NCBI GenBank assembly: GCA_024195265.1
Contig: JAJLRJ010000001.1
Location: 58,942,789-59,006,788, forward strand
DNA: 64,000 bases
Source: Dendrophyllia cribrosa
Lineage: Eukaryota > Cnidaria > Anthozoa > Scleractinia > Dendrophylliidae
Direction of reading: 5' to 3'
Shown: piece by piece, positions 42,279 to 50,820 of the stretch
Numbering within the stretch: the stretch's first letter is position 1
Layout: every line of letters begins with the position of its first letter
The notes under the pieces: generated by a model
Told to the model about the DNA's origin: nothing
Databases searched by the model: none
What the model saw: the letters and a program-made list of their open reading frames with translations, nothing else
Position numbers and translations under genes: made by a program

Positions 42279-43258
42279 GTTATCAGCCCGTGTGAACCTC
42301 CCACCACACTCGCCACAAGTGTAATTGTTGGGACTTTATTGATATTGGTGATCAAGAAGGAGTGGCCCTCGTGAATACCGACAGTCATGGTTGGAGTGCC
42401 CACCTTGTCGTAATTCACAGGGGTGTGAAATAAAGTGAAGTCACCATTGCGGTGAACAAGATATGCGGCAATTCCTTGCTTGAAATGCCTTTCGATTTTG
42501 GAGAAGTGCTGCAAATTTAGCTGGCCTCGAAGCCCCGGATAAACTGCGAAGAAGCTTTCTGCGAGTTCCCTGGATCTGCGAGTGGAACGATCTATACGGG
42601 CTCCTCGATGGACAGCCAAGCAACGAAAGAGACAAAGATTGTCGTTGAAAGTGTCCAAGGCAATGACTTCCCTTTTGTTGCGAATCCATTCAGGAAGACG
42701 TCCGAGGCCTATTTGCAAGGGTTGCCGATCCAGAACGACTTTAAGTTCAAGCAGAACAGTGCGTTCGTAAACCCATTTGGTGTCAGGCCTGTTGAGTCTT
42801 GCATTTTGAAGACGAAACTCTTCCTGGGCTTGCAACCACTGTCGTGTCTCGGAAAGAGTGGCTAGCCAACGACTGTTGTGGTTGTTTTGATAAAACTCTC
42901 TCAACTCCGCGGTTTCAGTGTTTCGTAACTCGAATGTGAAGCGTAAATTGATTGTGTGGCGTGTGTGAACATTTTGCTTGATTTTGTTCAAAATTCTGGC
43001 GACAAGAGAGTTTTCGAGATCGTTTACAAACCGGAACCGGAGTGTTCGTCTGCCGCGTTCAACTCCTCGGTCAACCCGATCATAGATTTGAACAAGTTGT
43101 TCAAAATCTAAATCCGGTGGATTGTTTTGAGGCTCGACCTCAGCATTATTGTCATCGGCAGGCTCGATCTGCTCGAGATTTCGTGCCTGTTCGTCCAGCC
43201 AGGCAATCAGCTCGCGTTGATTGGCATCACGTCGTCTTCGTTGCCGGGGTTGTGCCAT
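42275..43258 (-). CDS. N-terminal part of the PolB gene, with OTU-like signature
   Basis: 327 residues from the ATG at 43258, preceded by a strong promoter box. The real homology ends at about residue 308 (near 42335); the last ~20 residues are out of frame. This is the N-terminal region of the polymerase, split off by a one-base shift. A basic, Gln/Arg-rich start and an acidic linker precede a conserved domain (LRFRFVND...RFTFELRNTE). Then comes DTFNDNLCLFRCLAVH (about residues 202-217), similar to the catalytic-Cys block of OTU cysteine proteases (D-x-N-C-L-F-R). A later EGHSFLIT (~293-300) could supply the His. The protein may carry the terminal-protein function, a protease, or both; this is inference. 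Confidence 0.8.
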   Translation of the reverse strand: MAQPRQRRRRDANQRELIAWLDEQARNLEQIEPADDNNAEVEPQNNPPDLDFEQLVQIYDRVDRGVERGRRTLRFRFVNDLENSLVARILNKIKQNVHTRHTINLRFTFELRNTETAELREFYQNNHNSRWLATLSETRQWLQAQEEFRLQNARLNRPDTKWVYERTVLLELKVVLDRQPLQIGLGRLPEWIRNKREVIALDTFNDNLCLFRCLAVHRGARIDRSTRRSRELAESFFAVYPGLRGQLNLQHFSKIERHFKQGIAAYLVHRNGDFTLFHTPVNYDKVGTPTMTVGIHEGHSFLITNINKVPTITLVASVVGGSHGLIT

Positions 43259-43260
43259 CC

Positions 43261-43270
43261 CGTATATACC
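43261..43270 (-). promoter_or_regulatory. TATA-like box before PolB
   Basis: The minus strand reads GGTATATACG immediately upstream of the PolB ATG at 43258, at the inner edge of the right terminal repeat. It mirrors the position of the zinc-finger gene's box at the left end. Confidence 0.6.
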
Positions 43271-43501
43271 AAGGGTTTAGATTTCTCCAATTGGTGATGC
43301 CTCGCTTGCCGTTGCGGGTGGGCTCGGGGAAAACGCATTTGACTCCCTCTTAAGGGGTTTGAGGACGGGTGTCCAGAGTAGTTGGTAGAGAGGCACGTCA
43401 AACACCGTTTTTCAAGTTCATCGAGAATCTGGCCGAACGCGTGAGGCCAGATTCTCGATGAACTTGAAAAACGGGGTTTGACTGCCTCTCTACCAACTAC
43501 T
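43271..43501 (-). repeat. Polinton right terminal inverted repeat
   Basis: The inverted partner of 26257-26487, differing at only a handful of positions (for example loop GTTT/GTTC and CTGTCC/CCGTCC). Confidence 0.95.
43377..43501. repeat. Terminal hairpin (palindrome) of the right end
   Basis: The same 125-bp palindrome as at the left end, with arms AGTAGTTGGTAGAGAGGCA...CTCTCTACCAACTACT and a loop around GAACGCGTGA. Confidence 0.95.
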
Positions 43502-43682
43502 GTGTGTATTTGATCGGGAATCAATAAATTAAATATTCAAAGTGAGTACAGAAAATGTGTTTTAGCGTGTCATGCAAAATTCGTTGAGGGGGGAAGGTGG
43601 TGCGTGACCCGTTTAAAATAAACCATAAAACTTTCTTACGCAAGCGCATGAGTGTAGGCTACAATATTGTAGCCTCTTGTTC
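43502..43682 (+). mobile_element. Dispersed repeat family X, copy B, 3' part
   Basis: It begins with the GTGTG target duplication and continues the repeat broken at 26256: GGGAATCAATAAATTAAAT, CGCAAAATTCGTTGAGG-like, GTGCGTGACCC and GTAGCCTCTTGTT match copy A at 24390-24577. Confidence 0.8.
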
Positions 43683-46585
43683 ACCAATGATTGGGCATTT
43701 GTTTGATACTATTATTGAAGCATCAACTGATAAAGAATTATAGTATAAGTATTGATCCATCAAAGTATAGGTGACGGAAAATTCTGGGAACTATTGCTAG
43801 CCACCTTAACTCTTCAAATCTCATTGAAAATAGTCAATTTTTGACTAAATACATTTCAAATCGGATTATATAATAATACAAAAACTAATATACAGAATAC
43901 ATAGACAGAATAGCATCATTTGCTGTAGTCACTTTTGCACGTACGTTAAAGAGTTTGATTAGCAAAACAACGCTTTTGCACGTGTGAGCACAAAAACAAC
44001 AATTTTGCATGTGCAATTAAATAGTTTAATTAGCAAAAGCACATTTTGCACATGCATTAATACATGTATCTTCCCACGTAAAAGATAAAATTAATATCTT
44101 CACTGTAAGTACATAAATATATGTATTTCATCAATATTATAATAAAAAGTGTTATTATAAAAAAATACACAAAGTATGTTCCTTACACACAACAGTCTTC
44201 TTTAAACCATTTTTTTTTTTCAAAAATGTGATTTCAGATAAATTTGGGAGTGGTTCACCTGCACAGTGTAAAGGAGGCTCAACTCAGTTTTTTTTTTTTT
44301 GCCATGGAGTGTATTGTTTTGAAATCAAAATTTTGCAGGGAAGACATGCTTTGATTGCTTTCATACTTCACCAAGTTTATAAAAATAATGCGATGAAAGT
44401 TTTATTGTACGTGTCATTGGTTTCCAAGTGACAGCGGTTACAAGCAATGCTAGCTTATGGCCCTTTGTTTTAAACAATTTTTGTTTTTTTTTCTCAAAAT
44501 CTAGTCAGACACTTCATAATGAAACTTTCAAATTTTGTAGTACTCACATATCACTAGCTGTAGACCACTATCACTAGCTGTATAAGAAAACTTATAAGAA
44601 GATAGTTTTCGAGTTAATCAAAAATCATTTTTATGCAAAACAGTAATAAAGCAAATAATTTGCACAAAGCAAAATACAGTCAACTCTCTCAGTTGTATCT
44701 CCTACCAGGGCTCGAGGCTTAAACGTTTTAGCTTACTACCCTTGTGGCAAGTGACAGGTTTCAATTCACTAGCCAAAATATTTCACTGGCTGAAATTGTA
44801 CAGTTTCAAACCTTGAATACTCTCTTAACCTTTCAAGCCCTAAGAGTAATCAGAATCAAAATTCTCCTTGTAATATCAATGCCTTATCAATCAAAAAGGT
44901 CATGAGAATTAAGGACACGATCATACAAGATGAATTCTCTTGATATCCAAACAATTTCTCCCCACTACTTCTATATAAATGTATAGGGACAAGAAATGAG
45001 AATTTAAATTTTGATATTTAAAGGGTTAAGCGACCACTTCCTGCAAGTGACCACTTTGATTTCCAGAATTGACTGTAGGCTCTTAGCCAATGAGAAGGCA
45101 GATAGTGACTACAATGTACATGTATAATAAAAACTGAATGTGCATGACGTTCAAATTTGCTTGACATACACTGTACATGTAACTGACACTATATGAGAAA
45201 CTTATGACTATTAATTAAACTAACCAATTTTTTTCCTGATTGTGGATTTCTTCAGATTTACATGTAGTCAGCAGTCTGTTTGTTCTATTATATATGATTA
45301 CAGTTGCAAGCTTGAATTTCATATTCAGGAAGATCACAAGCTTAGTTAGAAATTCCCAAGCAGTTAGCACTTGCATTTGTTCAAATATTATAAACATTAG
45401 TAAGCGACTGACTATTTTTCTTTTAGTATTAAATTTTACTTGTTTATGTGCATGTGGAGGTGGAGGTGGGGGAGTTTTTTTTTGTGGTGTATCAACCATA
45501 CAGGACCACTTACTTGATGCCCAAAGTGATGGGTTTGTTCCAAGACTCCAGACTGCTAATGGCTTTCTGCATTTTCCTTCTATGCACCATCACACAAAGG
45601 GTTGAGCCAAATGAAAGTCTAAAATGAAAAAAAAAAATCAGTTTAATGGTATGTTACACTGTACTTCCCTTGCATTCTTTACACTAAGTTACTTTGAGTC
45701 TTTCTGCAAATACCAGAACACATTGTATTTCTATTGTTTGTGAGGTTTTTTATTTTAGCCTTGTTTGGAGTTATATTCATTTGTTTTCTGTCTTTTGTAG
45801 TTTCTTTTGTTTTATATGTCATTCATTCTCTGGTACTCACAGAAGGTACCATTATTTTCCTTATGTGAATTAATTCCTAAGTTACTGCCATCAACAATAA
45901 TTTTTACTGTACATGCTGTTGCTGCTAAGGCATAGATGTAATAGGGTTTCAGGGTTCTGTATATCCCACATCCCTATTAAATCCATTCATTTTAGATCCA
46001 AATTAAATCATTATACTGTATCCAGTTAAATGCATAGTCTTGTATCCCAACTTTGCTGCTCAATATCTCATATTTACTTTCATTGTTCTCTTGCATCCCT
46101 ATTATTTTCCACAAAGAATTACTGGTATTATAATTTATAGATTTTTTTTTGGCCCTGAACCATATCCTATATCCTAATAACGCCTAATGGTCCTACAGTT
46201 GACCCAGACATTTTTATATTTCAACAGTTAAATGTACTGCAGTCACCAACCTAAAGCAAAAACATGCTCAAAGGTTCAGTAGCCGGGTGAAATCCCTGGC
46301 CCATTGCCCTTATTAACATTAACATTATTAACATTAGGGTATGAATTTGACAACAAGAACAATCCCCCCCATTGGGCATCTGATTGCAAGTTGTGGCCCA
46401 GGGATTGGACCATTTGACTTTGACCAGGAAGCTCCTGGGTCCAATCTTCAGAAGCGACTACCAAGTGTCTTCCTTCTCATCCGACATGCTTGCAAGGCAC
46501 GTTTTCATGAATATATTTTGAGCTTTCATCAACATTTATCTGCCATTTTAAATGCCATCGATTTTAAGATAAAGTAAAGGTACCG
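43683..46585. other. Anonymous intergenic DNA
   Basis: AT-rich DNA with short simple runs (poly-T near 44210 and 44290, poly-G near 45455). I see no supported gene, RNA or complete mobile element. Confidence 0.4.
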
Positions 46586-46730
46586 TAAAATCTCTATTAA
46601 GCCACCCGGGTGGCTTATTTATTTAAGGTACTTTCGAGGGGTGGCTTATTAGAGAGGGGCTCAGGGGGCTTAAAACATGTAGAGGGGGGGGGGGGGGGGG
46701 GGGGGGTGCTTATTGATTTACCAAAATGCA
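46586..46730. repeat. Dispersed repeat with GTGGCTTATT motifs and poly-G tract
   Basis: Repeated GGGTGGCTTA(T/A) blocks are followed by a ~22-bp G run. Similar blocks recur at 49275-49370, so the two may be ends of one element later interrupted by the Penelope-like and foldback elements. Confidence 0.4.
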
Positions 46731-46811
46731 GCATGATGTACACTATCAGTATGTAATATGATATGAACTTTATTCAAGCATCGTAATCTCAGGATTGAAA
46801 TCTAATAAGTA

Positions 46812-46831
46812 GTTTCGACCCCTCTGAGGTC
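46812..46831 (-). repeat. PLE-type hairpin with GAAAC (hammerhead-like core), minus
   Basis: The minus strand reads a GACC..GGTC-type hairpin (GACCTCAGAGGGGTC) followed by GAAAC, preceded by AATGA. This is the stem II/GAAA part of hammerhead motifs known from Penelope-like pseudo-LTRs. The rest of the core is degenerate. Confidence 0.45.
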
Positions 46832-46849
46832 ATTTTCAAGCTTAAAATG

Positions 46850-47015
46850 AAAGCTATTGATATATATGTTGTAGGTTAAAATTATTTCAGGTTAAAATTA
46901 TTTTAAACTAGGTTAATTTTTATTTTCCTTTGTCTGAGATTATGTTGATGAATCTGGAACAAAGGAAAATAAAAGTTAACCTAGTTTGAAATAATTTTAA
47001 CCTACAACATATATA
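46850..47015. repeat. Long inverted repeat
   Basis: Arms containing TGTTGTAGGTTAAAATTATTT and AACTAGGTTAA are mirrored as TTAACCTAGTTTGAAATAAT and TAACCTACAACATATA around a centre near 46945. It could form a hairpin of ~65-bp arms. It is probably part of the adjacent Penelope-like pseudo-LTR region. Confidence 0.6.
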
Positions 47016-47280
47016 CATGTATGAGTAAAACTTAAGACATGAGAATGTTGAACAAGATAAAATACTGTAAGTAAGCACTAAGCATTACAAAATACAAGTG
47101 ATACATTTGTAAAAACTACAACTAGGACCAATAATTAAGACAATCATAATATGTTAAAAACTAAAGAATAAAAGAATTATAAATATAAAATACTCTGAGC
47201 TATACAAATAACTTTGCTCGGATAGAGTCAGATTGTTGTTCAGTGTTGGCTTTACATGTAGGTCCTTTATAAAAAGCAAC

Positions 47281-48330
47281 TCAAAAATTAGGCAGTCAAT
47301 TTTGTTCTGGCTGGCACTTCCGTAAGATCTTAAATTGCAGATGTATGTCACTTGGGTTCCTCCCATGTTGCTCTCTGATGTGATTCCGGATCGCAGTCCC
47401 CTTCTGTCTCTCAACACCTTGGTACAGGTGTCGGCATGTATAGCCAACATAATCGGCATCGCACAGATTACACTTAAAATGATATACCGTGCATTGTTGA
47501 TTCACGATAGGGGGCTTCACTTCTTTTGGCTTGATCTCGGATCTTATCTTTCGGCTTGTGTATACGGAATGAATATCTGTTGCAGTTTTCCGGCTTAGTT
47601 CCCCAAGTTGCCTTCGCACAGAAAGGGCTGATCTCTGGTCACTGAATGGTAATATTATTCTCACAGGCGCTTCCTTCTCGTCACGCGTTTGTTTGGAACT
47701 TCGATCTCCTGAAACTTTTGCAGAAACAAAATCTCTTATTGTTGATTGCAAAAGTGGGAGTGGGTACTGAAGTCGGAAGCAAGTCACCATGAGACGTTCA
47801 CATTCCAGATGGAACAGCTGCCAGGTAGATGAAAGCTTAAAAGCACGATTCAGCATCGTTTTAAACAGTGACTGTCTCCAGGAAGAAATTGCATTTGACA
47901 ATTTCCATCCCCAGGAAAGGAAGTTTGCTGTTTTTGGCTAGTCCCATGGTGAAGTTAACTGAAGGATGGCTATCGTTCAGTGTGGATAGGAATGCTTCAG
48001 CTGTTTTAACATTGGGCATGATGCTCAGCATGTCGTACACATAGCGTTTGTAAAATTCTGGCATTTTGCCTTGGTCTTGAAGTCCTTCTTCCATGCTACA
48101 CATAAATGTGTTGGCCATTAGTGGTCCCAGTGGCAAACCCATTGCAACACCATCCACTTGTTTGTAAATTATAGACTTCCTTCAAATTGAAATAACTGGT
48201 TCTTGGTGGCAATATTCAACAGCTTCACCAGATCTGCTTTTGTGATGACGAGATTGTTTTTTGTTAAACCAGTCATCCTTAAATGCTTTTTCAGCAAGAA
48301 TTTCAATTAGTGCTTACATATTTTATCTCG
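47281..48330 (-). pseudogene. Decayed Penelope-like retroelement (RT + GIY-YIG)
   Basis: Reverse-transcriptase fragments on the minus strand (48157 down to 47861) include GVAMGLPLGPLMAN and the active-site region YKRYVYDML, where the first catalytic Asp is replaced by Tyr (YVYD for YVDD). After a frameshift, the 3' frame (47901 down to 47296) ends in FKCNLCDADYVGYTCRHLYQ...GTAIRNHIREQHG, the GIY-YIG endonuclease of Penelope-like elements. The RT-then-GIY-YIG order is diagnostic of Penelope-like elements. The 5' part is missing beyond ~48330, with multiple frame breaks, so the copy is dead. Confidence 0.85.
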
Positions 48331-48400
48331 TTTAACATTCTCATATCTTGAGTTTTACTCGTATAATTTATGCTAATTTCAATCGCTTTCAAATGTAAAT

Positions 48401-48420
48401 GACCTCAGAGAGGTCGAAAC
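48401..48420 (+). repeat. PLE-type hairpin with GAAAC, plus strand
   Basis: GACCTCAGAGAGGTCGAAAC: a perfect 6-bp stem followed by GAAAC, preceded by AAATGA. It is in opposite orientation to the one at 46812, so Penelope pseudo-LTR fragments flank the RT remnant as an inverted pair. Confidence 0.5.
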
Positions 48421-48457
48421 GTTGTCTTTTATCATTAGTCTTTATCTTAAACTTTAA

Positions 48458-49043
48458 TATGGGATGCCATATCATTCAAAAGTGGTATGAGTTTAAAACT
48501 GGTGATCAAAAAGACGATCGCTATGGTTGAGTTTATTGATTGAAGATTGAGAATTACGAACGCTATAGTTCAGTTTATCGATTGGTGATTGAGAATTACG
48601 ATCAAGTGCTATGGCTGAGATTTTCGACTGGTGATCGAAAAAAACGATCACTATGGTCGAGTTTATCGATTTGTGATCCAGAATGGCAATCGCAATAGTT
48701 GAAATTATCGATTGGTGACTGAGAATGGCGATCGCTATGGTCAGAATAGCGATTGGTGATCCAGAATGACGACAGTTATGGTAAAAAATCACCAATCGAT
48801 AAACTCGACTATAGCGATCGTAATTCTCAATCACCAGTCGATAATCTCAACCATAGTGATCGCGTTTTCGATCACCAGTTGTAAACTTAACCATAGTGAT
48901 CGTAATTCTCAAACACCAATTTAAAAACTCAACTATAGCGATTGTACTTCTCGATCACCAATCGATAATCTCAACCATAGTGATCATTTTTTCGATCACC
49001 AGTTGTAAACTCATACCACTTTTGAATGATATGGCATCCCATA
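48458..49043. mobile_element. Foldback MITE built of GATCGCTATGGT repeats, TA target duplication
   Basis: The ~35-bp termini (TGGGATGCCATATCATTCAA and onward) are inverted copies flanked by TA. The interior consists of ~60-bp degenerate units such as GATCGCTATGGTTGAG and TTATCGATTGGTGATC in the left half, repeated in reverse in the right half. The whole ~586 bp can fold into one hairpin. It has no gene. Confidence 0.75.
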
Positions 49044-50381
49044 CCCTGTAATGTTACAATTACATTATTTTTCCTCATATAATGGTTTATACCTGGTTTT
49101 ATTCTTAATATCCCTCTGTAATTTTCACATACAATCGATCCTGATCGATGCCTACAGTCTTGCAACACATGATTACATGTAAAGCATTCGCCCAATCAAT
49201 CATGTTACAAACTGAACTTCCAAGACGTGAATAAATCATACCGTACTTTAGTTCACATGCAGTGTACTTTTTCTAAAGGGGGAGGGGTGGGGGTGGCTTA
49301 AAAGAGAGGGGGGCTTAATAAATTTCTTCTTCTAAAGAGGGGTGGCTAAAAAGAGGGGGGTGGCTTTAGAAAGTACTTGTTTGTCTGTTTACAAATTCTG
49401 CCCCTGGGTGGGTCTTCTTAGATACATTTGGACAAAATATTTTCCCCACCCTCAGGAACTTGACTGGAATGTTTACTTCCCTGTCAAATCACCACCCCTG
49501 CCCCGCACTCCCTCCCCACAGGATTTACAATGATAGGTGCATACACTGAAACAAAAGCGGAAACAATAGAATGCCTTTGGAACTATGAAACAATAAAAAT
49601 GTGCACATGCATTCCCATGGGACCCAGGGTGAAGTCCACATGGATAAACTGAGCAGTCCACAGTCATACCAATGCCATCCACAAAATTTTGTAAGCTTAC
49701 AGTGTATTTGCGTATTTTTAACTGAAACTGTGCGAGTCCGCTAAATATTTAACAAAAGCTTTTTTTTCGCACAAGAAATCGGTCAGTTAGACAACTACAT
49801 TAAGCTTACATGTACATGTATACGTAAAAGTACCACAAGACAGCATAAGAGATGTTGCTTACGCAGGAAATGTAAGAAATGAAGTTTACTTTACCGTGTT
49901 GATTCCCATAGTGCTTGAAAAAGCTAAGAAATCCTTGGCTCAGTTGCTGCTGTCGCTGAGAGACATTTGATGTCGAACTCTTAAAAACTGACATTTGATG
50001 TCGAACTCTTAAAAACTGATAATGGAAAACTCCTAGCATAGTCTTCCGATCCAGTCCGCCATGTTGATTTTGTGATTGAGGCCAAAAATTGCGCGCTGCA
50101 ACCATGTGACCAACAACCAATCACTGACAAGGATCAGTAGAAACCAGTCTACCTCCTCGTTCCATCCCCTCCCCGCTCTTTTTCTCTCCCCGCTCCACCC
50201 CATTAGGTAAAACACAAGGCTGAGAAATTTCGGTTTTTCCAACGCTCAGCGCTCACACGTGTGATCATCGATCCGCGAGCAAACATTACTAATAATTTTC
50301 TTAAACACAGCGAAACTCGCCATCTCTGCTTCATCTTTTCATTTTAACAGTATTTAGAAACTTTGGTGACTAATTTCCAAG
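49044..50381. other. Intergenic DNA with GTGGCTTA-type repeats
   Basis: 49275-49370 carries GGGTGGCTTAAAAGAGAGG repeats similar to 46586-46730. A 28-bp duplicated block (TTTGATGTCGAACTCTTAAA) lies at 49967-50018. Nothing codes convincingly. Confidence 0.4.
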
Positions 50382-50820
50382 CCCGGGGGGGGGAGGACTC
50401 TGCAAATTTTTGGGTGGGGGTGTGCCGCTGGGACTCTGAGACCCTTAACCTATACTAGACCATTTTAGCTGCATTTTGCAACCCTATTCTAGACTAAACA
50501 CCGAAAAACCCTACCCTATCCTAGACCTATTCCAGACTCGCTATTTTCCAGAAACTCGTTCACTATCACAGCTATTAGTTAATAGGGGTCAGCAAAAATG
50601 CCGTACTGCCCGCCGTACCGATTTTTAAATGCCATTTGGCAGTAAACCTTATCTAGACTAAATTCTTCACGCAATTGATCAGTTTAGCGGAAAATAATAC
50701 CCTATTCTAGACCAAATATCTCTGATAACTATACCCTATCCTAGACTAAACTGCCTGAAAACCATACCCTTCACAGCGGCACATACCTATATAGCTCATA
50801 TATGGGAGTACCCCCCCGGG
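50382..50820. mobile_element. MITE with CCCGGGGG ends, 8-bp target duplication
   Basis: The termini are CCCGGGGGGGG and CCCCCCCGGG. It is flanked by TTTCCAAG on both sides (50374-50381 and 50821-50828), a perfect 8-bp duplication. The interior has repeated ACCCTATCCTAGAC motifs and a TGCCGCTGGGACTCTGAGACC block shared with 14116-14533. It has no transposase. Confidence 0.85.

Larger units (their letters stand above)
26257..43501. mobile_element. Polinton/Maverick (polintovirus, adintovirus-like), full length
   Basis: A 17,245-bp element with 231-bp terminal inverted repeats ending AGTAG...CTACT and a GTGTG target duplication. It encodes the diagnostic set: protein-primed PolB, DD35E integrase, double-jelly-roll capsid protein, probable penton and packaging ATPase. 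It adds a YqaJ-type nuclease, a zinc-finger protein, a VLTF3-like factor and at least six small or membrane proteins. Gene order: zinc finger, nuclease and small ORF rightward; VLTF3-like, hydrophobic protein and penton leftward; large proline-rich protein rightward; coiled-coil protein leftward; then MCP, ATPase, small genes and integrase rightward; PolB leftward from the right end. Several frames are broken. The terminal repeats differ at only a few positions, so insertion is fairly recent. Confidence 0.95.
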
